Assembly (NCBI RefSeq): GCF_000397205.1 | Contig: NC_021237.1 | Span: 6,269,001 to 6,333,000 of the forward strand | Reading direction: 5' to 3' | Length of the DNA stretch: 64,000 nucleotides | Source: Pseudomonas protegens CHA0 | GTDB lineage: Bacteria; Pseudomonadota; Gammaproteobacteria; Pseudomonadales; Pseudomonadaceae | Shown: positions 44,541 through 55,067 of the stretch, piece by piece | Position numbering within the stretch: the stretch's first letter is position 1 | Layout of the letters: each line of letters starts with the position of its first letter | Position numbers and translations under genes: made by a program | Notes under the pieces: model-generated | The model's database searches: none | Told to the model about the DNA's origin: nothing | The model's input: the letters and a program-made list of their open reading frames with translations, nothing else

Positions 44541-44813
44541 ATGAACCGTTACATGCCGATCACCGGCCACGACTGCAACATTCCCTCTCTACTGATCGAT
44601 ACCCAGGCGCCGCTGGACGTGCTCCATGAAGCCGCCGCCTTCCGTATCCGCGCCGTGACCCAGGTGCTGGAGCAACTGGCCTTGAGCGATGCCCTGGGCA
44701 AGGACCCGGTACTGGCCCAGGAGTTGGCCCAGCTCTGCGCCATTCCCTTGCGCGATGGCTGCGACCTGATGGATGTGCTGGGACGGCGCTTGTGCGCCAC
44801 ACTGATCGCCTGA
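44541..44813 (+). CDS. DUF3077-family small protein
   Basis: A 90-aa protein, MNRYMPITGHDCNIPSLLID at the start. AGGAG stands nine bases before the ATG. It is mostly helical with no signal or membrane segment: DVLHEAAAFRIRAVTQVLEQ, a short acidic central part and a LMDVLGRRLCATL end. DUF3077 proteins occur in many copies in pseudomonads as I remember, with no known function. It is followed by a terminator and preceded by an unusually long structured leader, so its expression may be controlled at the RNA level. Confidence 0.75.
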   Translation: MNRYMPITGHDCNIPSLLIDTQAPLDVLHEAAAFRIRAVTQVLEQLALSDALGKDPVLAQELAQLCAIPLRDGCDLMDVLGRRLCATLIA

Positions 44814-44836
44814 TTGAAAGTGCCTCCCCCCAGAAG

Positions 44837-44876
44837 AAAAAACGCCGCGTTCTCGGCAAGAGAAGGCGGCGTTTTA
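44837..44876 (+). terminator. Terminator after the DUF3077 gene
   Basis: AACGCCGC (44841-44848) pairs with GCGGCGTT (44866-44873), with inner TTCTC/GAGAA (44850-44854 and 44860-44864), followed by TT. An A-run precedes it, so it also works from the other side for fdhA. Confidence 0.85.
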
Positions 44877-44913
44877 AGTGACTGACAGGCTTCAACCCAA
44901 AGGCTGACTGTCC

Positions 44914-46113
44914 TCAGGCAGCGCTGAACAGCTTGTGCGGGTCGATGACGAATTTCTTCGGCACGCCGGCGTCGAACTCGCCATAGCCGCGCGGGGCGTC
45001 GTCGAGGCTGATGACTTCAACCCCCACCACGTCGGCGATGTTGATGCGGTCCCACATGATGGCCTGCATCAGTTGGCGGTTGTATTTCATCACCGGGGTC
45101 TGGCCGGTGTGGAAGCTGTGGGACTTGGCCCAGCCCAGGCCGAAGCGGATGCTCAGGCTGCCCATCTTCGCCGCGGCGTCCACCGCGCCCGGGTCTTCGG
45201 TGACGTACAGGCCGGGAATGCCGATCTTGCCCGCCACCCGCACCACGCCCATCAGCGAGTTGAGCACGGTGGCCGGGGCTTCGTGCTGAGCACCGGCATG
45301 GCCGTGGCCACGGGCTTCGAAGCCCACGGCGTCCACTGCGCAGTCGACTTCCGGCTCACCAAGCAAATCGGCGATCTGTTCGTGCAGCGGGGTGTCCTTG
45401 GACAGGTCGGCAATTTCAAAACCCTGGGCCTTGGCGTGGGCCAGGCGCACCGGGTTGACGTCGCCGACAATCACCACCGCCGCCCCCAGCAAGCGCGCAG
45501 AAGCGGCGGCCGCCAGACCGACCGGACCGGCACCGGCCACATAAACGGTGCTGCCCGGGCCAACGCCAGCAGTGACGGCGCCGTGATAACCAGTGGGTAG
45601 GATGTCGGAGAGGCAAGTCAAGTCGCGGATCTTCTCCATGGCCTTGTCGCGATTCGGCAGTTTCAGCAAGTTGAAGTCGGCGTAAGGCACCAGCACGTAC
45701 TCGGCCTGGCCACCGGTCCAGTCGCCCATGTCGACGTAGCCGTAGGCACCACCGGCGCGAGCCGGGTTGACGGTCAGGCAGACCCCGGTGTGCTGTTCCT
45801 TGCAGGAGCGGCAGCGCCCGCACGCGACGTTGAACGGCACCGACACCAGGTCACCGATCTTCAGGTTCTCGACGTCGCTGCCCTTCTCGATGACTTCGCC
45901 GGTGATTTCGTGGCCCAGGACCAGGCCGACCTGGGCGGTGGTACGGCCACGGACCATGTGTTGGTCCGAACCGCAGATGTTGGTGGAGACCACGCGCAGG
46001 ATGACGCCGTGCTCAATCTTCCTGCCACGCGGGTCCTGCATTTTTGGATAGTCGATTTTCCGTACTTCGACCTTGCCGCTGCCGAGATACACGACACCAC
46101 GATTACCAGACAT
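44914..46113 (-). CDS. fdhA: Glutathione-independent formaldehyde dehydrogenase
   Basis: A 399-aa zinc-dependent NAD enzyme of the medium-chain dehydrogenase family that oxidises formaldehyde to formate without glutathione. Catalytic zinc residues: Cys in VVSTNICGSDQHMVRGR, His in GHEITGEV; structural zinc cysteines in CGRCRSCKEQHTGVC; Rossmann motif AGAGPVGLAAAASARLLG. Length matches the P. putida enzyme. It is the last gene of the sarcosine cluster and removes formaldehyde released by demethylation steps. A REP unit separates it from purU. Confidence 0.96.
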   Translation of the reverse strand: MSGNRGVVYLGSGKVEVRKIDYPKMQDPRGRKIEHGVILRVVSTNICGSDQHMVRGRTTAQVGLVLGHEITGEVIEKGSDVENLKIGDLVSVPFNVACGRCRSCKEQHTGVCLTVNPARAGGAYGYVDMGDWTGGQAEYVLVPYADFNLLKLPNRDKAMEKIRDLTCLSDILPTGYHGAVTAGVGPGSTVYVAGAGPVGLAAAASARLLGAAVVIVGDVNPVRLAHAKAQGFEIADLSKDTPLHEQIADLLGEPEVDCAVDAVGFEARGHGHAGAQHEAPATVLNSLMGVVRVAGKIGIPGLYVTEDPGAVDAAAKMGSLSIRFGLGWAKSHSFHTGQTPVMKYNRQLMQAIMWDRINIADVVGVEVISLDDAPRGYGEFDAGVPKKFVIDPHKLFSAA

Positions 46114-46232
46114 GCTTTCACCTCGCTGTTGTTGTTATGGAACCGCGTAACCCAAAGGGGAAACACGTGGATTGCTCGGGTACAGATGCTGTTTCGTTTT
46201 CAAAATCGCTTTCGCGCGAACAGGCGCAACGC

Positions 46233-46257
46233 CTGTAGGAGCGAGCTTGCTCGCGAA
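46233..46257. repeat. REP-like unit, GCGAGCTTGCTCGC type
   Basis: CTGTAGGAGCGAGCTTGCTC with GCGAA following, in the gap between purU and fdhA. The inner palindrome GCGAGCTTGCTCGC makes its own hairpin. Confidence 0.8.
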
Positions 46258-46283
46258 GGGCTGCGCAGCAGCCCCGGGAATCA

Positions 46284-47141
46284 TCAGAGCACCACCGTGC
46301 GGTTGCCGTTCAGGAACACCCGCCGTTCGATGTGATAACCCACCGCCCGGGCCAGGGTCAGGCCCTCGATATCCCGGCCCTTGGCGATCAGGTCCTCGGG
46401 GTAATAGCTGTGGTCCACCACCTCCACGCCCTGGGCGATGATCGGGCCTTCGTCCAGGTCGTTGTTGATGTAGTGCGCCGTGGCCCCCACCAGTTTCACC
46501 CCCTTGTTGTAGGCCTGGTGATAAGGCTTGGCGCCCTTGAACCCCGGCAGCAGCGAGTGGTGGATGTTGATGGCCTTGCCATCGAGCTTGCGGCACAGCT
46601 CCGGCGACAGCACTTGCATGTAGCGGGCAAGGATCACCAGTTCGGCGCCGGAATCCTCGATCACCTGCCACACCTGACGCTCCTGGGACGGCTTGTCGTT
46701 GGGGTCTAGGGGGAAGTGGTGGTAGGGAATCTGGTGCCAGTCGGCCAGGGGCTTGAGGTCCGGGTGGTTGGACACCACCGCCACCACGTCCATGGGCAAC
46801 TGGCCGATGCGCTGGCGGTAGAGCAGGTCGTTGAGGCAGTGGTCGGCCTTGGAGACCATGATCACCACCTTCGGCCGGTAGTGCGGCGCGGTCAGTTCGA
46901 AGTTCATCTCGAAGGCCTTGGCCCGCTGCGCCAGACCATCGCGAAAGCCCTGTTCGTCGAGGCCGTCGGGCTGGCGAAACTCCACGCGAATGAAGAAGCG
47001 GCCCGAGAGCCGGTCATCGAAGGAGTGGTGCTCGGTGACGTAGCAGCCCTGCTCGAACAGAAAGCGGGTCACCGCGTCCACCGTGCCGAGCACGCTGGGG
47101 CAGTCGGCGGTGAGAATCCATGTATCGGGGGCGCGGCTCAT
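46284..47141 (-). CDS. purU: Formyltetrahydrofolate deformylase
   Basis: A 285-aa enzyme that hydrolyses 10-formyl-THF to formate and THF, returning THF for one-carbon uptake. An N-terminal ACT domain (about 1-80, WILTADCPSVLGTVDAVTRF) precedes the transformylase-like hydrolase with SNHPDLKPLADW, the catalytic Asn and His in KAINIHHSLLPGF, and the Asp in NDLDEGPIIAQ. The ATG is preceded by CAGGAG; a longer in-frame upstream stretch crosses a REP and is rejected. It lies between soxG and fdhA, fitting folate recycling during sarcosine oxidation; in P. aeruginosa the same place is occupied by purU2, as I recall. Confidence 0.96.
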   Translation of the reverse strand: MSRAPDTWILTADCPSVLGTVDAVTRFLFEQGCYVTEHHSFDDRLSGRFFIRVEFRQPDGLDEQGFRDGLAQRAKAFEMNFELTAPHYRPKVVIMVSKADHCLNDLLYRQRIGQLPMDVVAVVSNHPDLKPLADWHQIPYHHFPLDPNDKPSQERQVWQVIEDSGAELVILARYMQVLSPELCRKLDGKAINIHHSLLPGFKGAKPYHQAYNKGVKLVGATAHYINNDLDEGPIIAQGVEVVDHSYYPEDLIAKGRDIEGLTLARAVGYHIERRVFLNGNRTVVL

Positions 47142-47189
47142 GCGGGATAACTCCTGTTCGTTGGGGCAACCGCAGCGCGGTCGATTCTC

Positions 47190-47274
47190 TGTAGGAGCGA
47201 GCTTGCTCGCGAAAAATCCAAGGGCGCTGTGGTCTTCCGGAAAATCCATCCTTCGCGAGCCAGCTCGCTCCTAC
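47190..47274. repeat. Inverted REP pair between soxG and purU
   Basis: Direct TGTAGGAGCGAGCTTGCTCG at 47190-47209 and inverse AGCTCGCTCCTAC at 47262-47274. Loop about 40 bases. Confidence 0.85.
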
Positions 47275-47289
47275 CAAGCCAAGCTGGGT

Positions 47290-47922
47290 TCAGGCCTGGA
47301 CACTCAGGCCATATTCGGCCGCGGCATCCTGCAGCCACATCCACCAGTAATCGGAGAAGCTACGGCGCACCAGCAACTCCCAGGTGTCTTCGCCGGTACG
47401 GCGGATCACCAGTTGCGACTTGGCGAACACCGTGCCCACGGCCTTGCCCACCGGGAAGTTGTTGGGGTGCACGTCGTAGCTGGTGGACTTCATCAGCACC
47501 TGACGCACGTTGGGGCCGGACAGTTCGAGGATCTGCTGGCCGCCGCTGACGTTGACGATCTGGATATGCAGGTCGCCCAGGGCGGCGCGCAGGTTCTGCT
47601 CGGCGGCGAACTCTTCGCCGCTGGGCACAATCAGCAGCCACTCATCCGGACCCAGCCATTGCAGGCTGGATTCACCCTTGACCACCACGCTCAGGGCACC
47701 CGGCAACTCGATGCCCAGGGCCTTGTGCACGCCGGCGGCGAAGGCCGGATCGTGGCCGTCGCCACGGATCGTCAGGTGGCCGAGGAGTTTTTTCTCGCGC
47801 AGGGTCACCCCGGCGTTCTTGCGGCCCTTGCCCACCAGGCTCGGCAGGTCGGCGTGGTGCAACGACGACTCGGCCTTGGCCCCGGTGGTCGGGCGCTGTT
47901 GGTAAACGTTGACTGCGGTCAT
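47290..47922 (-). CDS. soxG: Sarcosine oxidase subunit gamma
   Basis: A 210-aa subunit of heterotetrameric sarcosine oxidase. The ATG giving MTAVNVYQQRPTTGAKAESS is chosen. Visible family segments: REKKLLGHLTIRGDGHDPAF, LGPDEWLLIVPSGEE, VSGGQQILELSGPNVRQVLM and AKSQLVIRRTGEDTWELLVR, with a final YWWMWLQDAA. The fold resembles the C-terminal part of T-protein and it stabilises the complex with SoxA, SoxB and SoxD. A REP pair lies between it and soxA, which may alter relative mRNA levels. Confidence 0.95.
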   Translation of the reverse strand: MTAVNVYQQRPTTGAKAESSLHHADLPSLVGKGRKNAGVTLREKKLLGHLTIRGDGHDPAFAAGVHKALGIELPGALSVVVKGESSLQWLGPDEWLLIVPSGEEFAAEQNLRAALGDLHIQIVNVSGGQQILELSGPNVRQVLMKSTSYDVHPNNFPVGKAVGTVFAKSQLVIRRTGEDTWELLVRRSFSDYWWMWLQDAAAEYGLSVQA

Positions 47923-47956
47923 AGAGCACCTGTCCTGAATTCTGTTGATAACACCC

Positions 47957-48040
47957 TGTAGGAGCCGGCTTGCCGGCGAAGAGGCCCTTGGGCCTTGTGG
48001 CAGCCTTGAGGCCGCCTTCGCTGGCAAGCCAGCTCCTACA
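47957..48040. repeat. Inverted REP pair between soxA and soxG
   Basis: Direct TGTAGGAGCCGGCTTGCCGG at 47957-47976 and inverse ending AAGCCAGCTCCTACA at 48040. It sits inside the sox gene run. Confidence 0.87.
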
Positions 48041-48055
48041 TGAGCGTGTTGTGCC

Positions 48056-51000
48056 TTAGATGTTCTGGCGGTCGCCTTTGGGGTCGAAGAACACCGAGGA
48101 AACGATTTCCGCCTCGATCACCCGGCCATCGGCCAGCGGTGCGAAGACCCGCTCGCCCAGGCGCTTGAGCCCCCCCTTGACCACACCCAGGGCGAAGGAA
48201 TAACCCAGGGAGTTGTGGGCATAGCTGGAGGTCACGTGGCCCACCATGCTCATCGGGATCGCCTGCTTGGGGTTGAACACCAGTTGCGCACCTTCCGGCA
48301 GCCACTGGGTCGGGTCGATCGGCTTGAGGCCCACCAGTTGCTTGCGCTGCTCGCGCACGCAGTCTTCACGGTTCATGCCGCGCCAGCCGATCCAGGAGAA
48401 GGGCTTGGTCCGGCCCACGCACCAGCCCATGTTCAGGTCGTCCGGGGTCATGGAACCGTCGGTGTCCTGGCCGACGATGATGAAGCCCTTCTCGGCCCGC
48501 AGCACGTGCATGGTCTCGGTGCCATAGGGGGTCAGGTTGTACTTCTTGCCGGCCTCGACGATCTGCTCCAGCACGCCCATGGCGTAGTCGGCCTGGACGT
48601 TGACCTCGTAGGACAGCTCGCCGGTGAACGAGATACGGAACACCCGCGCCGGTACGCCACCCACCAGGCCTTCCTTCCAGGTCATGAACGGGAAGCCGTC
48701 CTTGTCCAGGTCGATGTCGGTGACTTCGCTCAGCAGCTTGCGGCTGTTGGGCCCGGACAGGGTCATGGTGGCCCAGTGGTCGGTGACCGAGGTGAAGTAC
48801 ACCTTGAGGTCCGGCCATTCGGTCTGCTGGTAGATCTCCAGCCACTGCAGCACGCGAGCCGCGCCGCCGGTGGTGGTGGTCATCAGGAAGTGGTTGTCGG
48901 CCAGACAGGCGGTGACGCCGTCGTCGAAGACCATGCCGTCTTCCTTGCACATCAGGCCGTAGCGGGCCTTGCCCACGTCGAGCTTGGTCCAGGCGTTGGT
49001 GTAGATGCGGTTGAGAAACTCCCGGGCGTCCGGGCCCTGGATGTCGATCTTGCCCAGGGTCGAGGCGTCCAGCAGGCCGACGCTGTCGCGCACGGCCTGG
49101 CATTCGCGCTTGACCGCGGCATGCAGGTCTTCGCCGTTTTTCGGGAAGTACCAGGGGCGTTTCCACTGGCCGACGTCTTCGAACTCGGCGCCATTCTTCA
49201 CATGCCAGGCATGCAGCGCGGTGAAGCGCACCGGCTCGAAGATGTGCCCGCAGTGCCGGCCAGCCACGGCGCCGAAGGTGATCGGCGTGTAGTTCGGACG
49301 GAACATGGTGGTGCCCATCTGCGGAATGCTGACGTTCAGCGAGCGAGCTGCAATGGCCAGGCCGTTGACGTTGCCCAGCTTGCCCTGGTCGGTGCCGAAG
49401 CCCAGGGCGGTGTAGCGCTTGACGTGTTCCACCGACTCGAAGCCCTCGCGGGTCGCCAGTTCGATGGCGGCGGCGGTGACGTCGTTCTGCAGGTCGACGA
49501 ATTGCTTCGGCGCACGCGCCGTGCCTTTTTCGTGGGGCACCTGGAACAGCGCCAGGGTCGGTTCCTCAAGACGGGCCAGGGCCTTGGGCAGAACGCCCTC
49601 CACGGCCTGGAAACCGGCTTCGCTGGCGGCGCGCACACCGCCTTCGAAACCGTCGGCCAGGGTATCGCCGAGGCTGTAGACGCCGTTGATGCCACCGACG
49701 CACACACGTTTCTGCGGCGCTTCACCGGGCACGAAACCGAGGATGTCTTCGCGCCACACCGGCTTGCCGCCCAGGTGCGAGGCCAGGTGCACCACCGGGC
49801 TGTAGCCGCCGGAGCTGGCGATCAGGTCGCAGTCGAGCCATTCGCCGGGGCTGGTGACCTTGTGTGCCTTGACGTCGATGGCCGCTACACGCGCGCCGGT
49901 CACATGCTTGCTGCCACGGGCCTCGATCACCGCGCTGGAGGTGAGGATGCGAATGCCCTTGGCCCGGGCTTCTTCCACCAGGGCGCCGCGCGGGTTGTGC
50001 CGCGCATCGGCGATGGCCACCACTTGCAGGCTGGCGTCGAGCCAGTCCAGGGCCACACGGTAGGCGTGGTCGTTATTGGTGGACAGCACCAGTTTCTTGC
50101 CCGGGGCCACGCCGTAGCGGCGCACATAGGTGGAGACCGCGCCAGCCAGCATGTTGCCCGGCACGTCGTTGTTGCCGTAGACCAGCGGCCGCTCATGGGC
50201 GCCGGTGGCCAGCACCACGCGCTTGGCGCGTACCCGGTGGATGCGCTGGCGTACCTGGCCGATGGGCGCGCGGTCGCCGAGGTGATCGGTGAGGCGCTCG
50301 TGAATGGTCAGGAAGTTGTGGTCGTGGTAGCCGTTGACCGTGGCCCGCGGCAGCAGCAACACATCCGGCAGCGACTGGAGTTCGGCAACCACACTGGCCA
50401 CCCACTCCGCCGCCGGCTTGCCGTCCAGGCTCTCGCGGCTGTCCAGCAGGGTACCGCCGAACTCTTCCTGCTCGTCGGCCAGGATCACCCGGGCGCCACT
50501 GCGGGCCGCTGCCAGGGCGGCGGCAAGGCCCGCGGGGCCGGCGCCGACGATCAGCACGTCGCAGTGCTGGTTCATGTTGTCGTAGGTGTCCGGATCGTTC
50601 TCGGTGGGCGAACGGCCCAGGCCCGCGGCCTTGCGGATGTACTTCTCGTAGGTCATCCAGAACGATTGCGGGTACATGAAGGTCTTGTAGTAGAAGCCCG
50701 GTGGCATCAGCTTGCCGCCGACCTTGCCGAGAATGCCCATCATGTCGTTGTTGACGCTGGGCCAGCCGTTGGTGCTGGTGGCGACCAGGCCCTGGTACAG
50801 CGCCTGCTGGGTGGCGCGCACGTTGGGGATCTGGGTGGCTTCGGTGGCGCCGATCTGCAGCACCGCGTTGGGCTCCTCGCAGCCTGCGGCGAAGATGCCC
50901 CGGGGCCGGGAGTACTTGAAGCTGCGGCCGATGATGTCCACGCCGTTGGCCAGCAGGGCCGAGGCCAGGGTGTCGCCCTCAAAACCCTTGTAGCTCTGGC

Positions 51001-51073
51001 CGTTGAAGGTGAAGGTCAGGACCTTGTTGCGGTCGATGCGTCCGCCGTTGGACAGGCGATTGGTCTGGCTCAT
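48056..51073 (-). CDS. soxA: Sarcosine oxidase subunit alpha
   Basis: A 1005-aa subunit. The N-terminal part binds an iron-sulfur-like/2Fe-2S-derived fold region (TFTFNGQSYKGFEGDTLASA) and NAD/FAD domains: the dinucleotide motif VLIVGAGPAGLAAALAAARS at about residues 173-192 and GGYSPVVHLASH. The C-terminal 400 residues are a T-protein (aminomethyltransferase)-like folate domain: FTALHAWHVKNGAEFEDVGQ, LDASTLGKIDIQGPDAREFL and MTLSGPNSRKLLSEV, which would accept the methyl carbon as methylene-THF. Its ATG overlaps the soxD stop by four bases. It oxidises sarcosine together with SoxB and SoxD. Confidence 0.96.
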   Translation of the reverse strand: MSQTNRLSNGGRIDRNKVLTFTFNGQSYKGFEGDTLASALLANGVDIIGRSFKYSRPRGIFAAGCEEPNAVLQIGATEATQIPNVRATQQALYQGLVATSTNGWPSVNNDMMGILGKVGGKLMPPGFYYKTFMYPQSFWMTYEKYIRKAAGLGRSPTENDPDTYDNMNQHCDVLIVGAGPAGLAAALAAARSGARVILADEQEEFGGTLLDSRESLDGKPAAEWVASVVAELQSLPDVLLLPRATVNGYHDHNFLTIHERLTDHLGDRAPIGQVRQRIHRVRAKRVVLATGAHERPLVYGNNDVPGNMLAGAVSTYVRRYGVAPGKKLVLSTNNDHAYRVALDWLDASLQVVAIADARHNPRGALVEEARAKGIRILTSSAVIEARGSKHVTGARVAAIDVKAHKVTSPGEWLDCDLIASSGGYSPVVHLASHLGGKPVWREDILGFVPGEAPQKRVCVGGINGVYSLGDTLADGFEGGVRAASEAGFQAVEGVLPKALARLEEPTLALFQVPHEKGTARAPKQFVDLQNDVTAAAIELATREGFESVEHVKRYTALGFGTDQGKLGNVNGLAIAARSLNVSIPQMGTTMFRPNYTPITFGAVAGRHCGHIFEPVRFTALHAWHVKNGAEFEDVGQWKRPWYFPKNGEDLHAAVKRECQAVRDSVGLLDASTLGKIDIQGPDAREFLNRIYTNAWTKLDVGKARYGLMCKEDGMVFDDGVTACLADNHFLMTTTTGGAARVLQWLEIYQQTEWPDLKVYFTSVTDHWATMTLSGPNSRKLLSEVTDIDLDKDGFPFMTWKEGLVGGVPARVFRISFTGELSYEVNVQADYAMGVLEQIVEAGKKYNLTPYGTETMHVLRAEKGFIIVGQDTDGSMTPDDLNMGWCVGRTKPFSWIGWRGMNREDCVREQRKQLVGLKPIDPTQWLPEGAQLVFNPKQAIPMSMVGHVTSSYAHNSLGYSFALGVVKGGLKRLGERVFAPLADGRVIEAEIVSSVFFDPKGDRQNI

Positions 51074-51372
51074 ACCTTCTCTCCAGCAGCCTTGGCGGTG
51101 AATTGCGGCTTGGTGCCGATCTTGTAGGTCTCAAGAATTTCGTAGGTGACGGTGTCGCGGGTAGCGTTGAAGTACTGGCGGCAACCGGCGGCGTGGATCC
51201 ACAACTCGTGGTGCAGGCCGCGAGGGTTGTCGCGGAAGAACATGTAGTCGCCCCACTCCTCGTCGGTGCAGGCGTTGGGGTCCAGGGGCCGTGGAATATG
51301 CGCCTGGCCGGACGAATGGAATTCCTCTTCGGAGCGCAGCTCGCCGCAGTGAGGACAGAAGATATGCAACAT
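51070..51372 (-). CDS. soxD: Sarcosine oxidase subunit delta
   Basis: A 100-aa subunit with a zinc-ribbon-like start (MLHIFCPHCGELRSEEEFHS), then DEEWGDYMFFRDNPRGLHHE and GCRQYFNATRDTVTYEILET, the standard SoxD sequence. It is coupled to soxA by a four-base ATGA overlap and lies 14 bases after soxB. It binds zinc in known complexes and helps assemble alpha and beta. The extended frame reading further upstream is a shadow of soxB. Confidence 0.96.
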   Translation of the reverse strand: MLHIFCPHCGELRSEEEFHSSGQAHIPRPLDPNACTDEEWGDYMFFRDNPRGLHHELWIHAAGCRQYFNATRDTVTYEILETYKIGTKPQFTAKAAGEKV

Positions 51373-51386
51373 AGGTAGTTGTCCTT

Positions 51387-52637
51387 TTAGTGGGCGACCG
51401 CAGCAGCGCCGTGTTCGTCGATCAGCGCGCCGTTGTGGAAACGGTCGATGGAGAAAGGGGCGGCCAGAGGATGCATCTCGCCCTTGGCCAGGCTTGCGGC
51501 AAACACGTTGCCCGAGCCCGGGGTGGCCTTGAAGCCACCAGTGCCCCACCCGCAGTTGAAGAACATGTTCGGCACCGGGGTCTTGGAAATGATCGGGCAG
51601 GCGTCCGGGCTGGTGTCGACGATGCCGCCCCACTGGCGGTTCATGCGCACACGGGAGAGGACCGGGAACATCTCGACGATGGCCTGGATGGTGTGCTCGA
51701 TCACCGGGTAGGAACCGCGCTGGCCGTAGCCGACCCAGCCGTCGATACCGGCGCCGATCACCAGGTCGCCCTTGTCCGACTGGCTGATGTAGCCGTGCAC
51801 CGCGTTGGACATGATCACGCTGTCGATGATCGGTTTGATCGGCTCCGACACCAGCGCCTGCAGCGGGTGGGATTCGATCGGCAGGCGGAAGCCCGCGAGC
51901 TTGGCCATGTGCCCGGAGTTGCCGGCGGTGACCACCCCGACGCGCTTGGCACCGATAAAGCCCTTGTTGGTCTCGACGCCGATGCACACGCCGTTTTCCT
52001 TGCGAAAACCAATGACTTCGGTCTGCTGGATCAGGTCCACGCCCAGGGCGTCGGCGGCCCGGGCAAAGCCCCAGGCCACGGCGTCGTGACGGGCCACACC
52101 GCCGCGGCGCTGGACCGTGGCGCCGAGCACCGGGTAGCGAGTGTTCTTCGAGCAGTCCAGGTAGGGGATCTCGTCCGCCACCTGCTGGGTGTTGAGCAGT
52201 TCACCGTCGATGCCGTTGAGCCGGTTGGCGCTGACCCGGCGCTCGGAGTCACGGATGTCCTGCAGGGTATGGCACAGGTTGTAGACCCCGCGCTGGGAGA
52301 ACATCACGTTGTAGTTGAGGTCCTGGGACAGGCCTTCCCACAACTTCATCGCATGCTCGTAGAGCTGCGCCGACTCGTCCCACAGGTAGTTGGAACGCAC
52401 GATGGTGGTGTTGCGCGCGGTGTTGCCGCCGCCCAGCCAGCCCTTCTCCACCACCGCGACATTGGTGATGCCGTGTTCCTTGGCCAGGTAGTAGGCGGTG
52501 GCCAGGCCATGCCCGCCGCCGCCGACTATGACCACGTCATAGACTTTCTTCGGGGTCGGGGTGCGCCACATGCGCTGCCAGTTTTCATGGTGGCTGAGAG
52601 AGTGCTTGAAGAGGCCGAAGCCCGAATAGCGTTGCAT
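51387..52637 (-). CDS. soxB: Sarcosine oxidase subunit beta
   Basis: A 416-aa flavoprotein subunit that carries the sarcosine-oxidising site. The dinucleotide motif [20 protein letters not shown] is near the N-terminus, the [19 protein letters not shown] lead precedes it, and [20 protein letters not shown] contains conserved flavin-contact residues. [20 protein letters not shown] and [20 protein letters not shown] are typical of the FAD/FMN-binding C-terminal half. Of two ATGs, MQRYSG is preferred, because GGAG then lies eight bases before the start. It follows glyA by 23 bases and is the first subunit gene of the operon. Confidence 0.96.
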   Translation of the reverse strand: MQRYSGFGLFKHSLSHHENWQRMWRTPTPKKVYDVVIVGGGGHGLATAYYLAKEHGITNVAVVEKGWLGGGNTARNTTIVRSNYLWDESAQLYEHAMKLWEGLSQDLNYNVMFSQRGVYNLCHTLQDIRDSERRVSANRLNGIDGELLNTQQVADEIPYLDCSKNTRYPVLGATVQRRGGVARHDAVAWGFARAADALGVDLIQQTEVIGFRKENGVCIGVETNKGFIGAKRVGVVTAGNSGHMAKLAGFRLPIESHPLQALVSEPIKPIIDSVIMSNAVHGYISQSDKGDLVIGAGIDGWVGYGQRGSYPVIEHTIQAIVEMFPVLSRVRMNRQWGGIVDTSPDACPIISKTPVPNMFFNCGWGTGGFKATPGSGNVFAASLAKGEMHPLAAPFSIDRFHNGALIDEHGAAAVAH

Positions 52638-52660
52638 AGTCATTGCTCCAGTTGCGGCTC

Positions 52661-53914
<1,254 letters not shown>

Positions 53915-54226
53915 CACGTCTCTCCCAGCGGCGGCGCTGCGCCTTTCGTCTCGGTGAGGCCAGCCTTAAAGCTGCGCCCTTTGGATGCGATGGTATGACC
54001 GGGAAGGGGAACTCAAATGCCTATGGACGCCACGCAAAGGTGCATTTACGACATGCCTTGGCGCGCGGAGATAAATGCCTGCCCGCACCACCCGCCAACG
54101 GCTCTGGATCGGGCCTGTCCCTCCACCGCAGCGCAACGCCCTCTGCCGTAGGTGCCGGCTTGCCAGCGAAGAGGCCCGCAAGCCGGGCGCAAATCCTCAC
54201 GGGCGCCTTCGCCGGCAAGCCGGCTC
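53915..54226. other. Gap upstream of glyA with a REP pair
   Basis: About 310 bases. It holds the glyA promoter region and the REP pair at 54148-54230. No GbdR-type operator could be recognised with confidence. Confidence 0.4.
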
Positions 54227-54230
54227 CTAC
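54148..54230. repeat. Inverted REP pair at the traX-like gene end
   Basis: Direct GTAGGTGCCGGCTTGCCAGC at 54148-54167 and inverse GCCGGCAAGCCGGCTCCTAC at 54211-54230. Its last four bases are the stop and one base of the TraX-like gene. Confidence 0.85.
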
Positions 54231-54967
54231 AGGGCTGCGCGCAGGGCCAGCAGCAGGAGAAAGTGCGCCGGGTACAGCAGGTAAGCCCAGCGGCGCATGG
54301 CCGGCACCGACCTGCCACGCAGCCCCCGCAGCAGCATCAGCCCCAGCCACGGCGCCAGCAGACAAGCGGCAATACCGCAGGTCGCCACCTGATTGCCCAG
54401 GTGCGCCGCCGGGAACAAGGTTTCCCATTGATTGGCCGCCAGGCACAGCGCCCCAGGCAGCAGGCTGAAATACCAGGGCCGGCGCAACACCAGTACCAGG
54501 GCCAGCGGCAGCAACACCCCGAAGGCGCCGAACATCAGCCGCTCGCTGAAAACCACCGCCAGCAGCAAGGCCAGCAGGCCAAGCCCCAGGTCCAGGCCTC
54601 TGCGCCTCTGCCAGCCGCGAGCCACCAGCAGGCCCAGGGCCAGGGTGGGCAACACATTCAAGGTATCGGGGTCGGGAATGAACAGGCGATAGGGAATCTC
54701 GCTCAACAGGCTGAACAGCAGCAACCAGCCCAGGTAGTGCCATGGACCGGGCCGGCGGTCGATTTCATCCCTGGCCCGGGTCAGGTTCACCGCCATGGCC
54801 AGGCAGAACCAGGGAAACGCCAGGCGCCCGGGTACGTAAAGCCAGTCCAGGCTCAGGCCCACATAACGCAGGTGATCGAGGACCATGCTCAACAGCGCCA
54901 GCCATTTCAGCGCATCCAGCGCCCCGTCGCGCCGGGCAGTGTCGGGTTTCAGCATCGCGTCACGCAT
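54227..54967 (-). CDS. TraX-family integral membrane protein
   Basis: A 246-aa protein with eight or so hydrophobic segments. The start MRDAMLKPDTARRDGALDAL precedes the TraX pattern LKWLALLSMVLDHLRYVGLS and YVPGRLAFPWFCLAMAVNLT. TraX acetylates the N-terminus of F pilin; chromosomal relatives such as this one have no conjugation genes nearby, and their substrate is unknown. A second in-frame ATG lies at residue 5. It lies between the glyA and ltaE genes in the betaine region, as in P. aeruginosa (PA5414) as I recall. Confidence 0.82.
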   Translation of the reverse strand: MRDAMLKPDTARRDGALDALKWLALLSMVLDHLRYVGLSLDWLYVPGRLAFPWFCLAMAVNLTRARDEIDRRPGPWHYLGWLLLFSLLSEIPYRLFIPDPDTLNVLPTLALGLLVARGWQRRRGLDLGLGLLALLLAVVFSERLMFGAFGVLLPLALVLVLRRPWYFSLLPGALCLAANQWETLFPAAHLGNQVATCGIAACLLAPWLGLMLLRGLRGRSVPAMRRWAYLLYPAHFLLLLALRAAL

Positions 54968-55067
54968 AAATCCTTATGGGCCATGCATTATTCCGGCATA
55001 AACAGAGCGTGTGCTGGGCCATTATTCTTGGTTAAAGTGCGCACCATCATCGACCACGGAGCCGGCC

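Noticed and set aside
43518..44813. Genomic island or prophage border
   Set aside because: The toxin-antitoxin and DUF3077 stretch is slightly less GC-rich, but no integrase, tRNA end or direct repeat was found.
48215..51127. 970-aa reading frame antisense to soxA
   Set aside because: Codon third-position bias of soxA explains the absence of stops. The translation is rich in His, Gly, Val and Ala with no domain.
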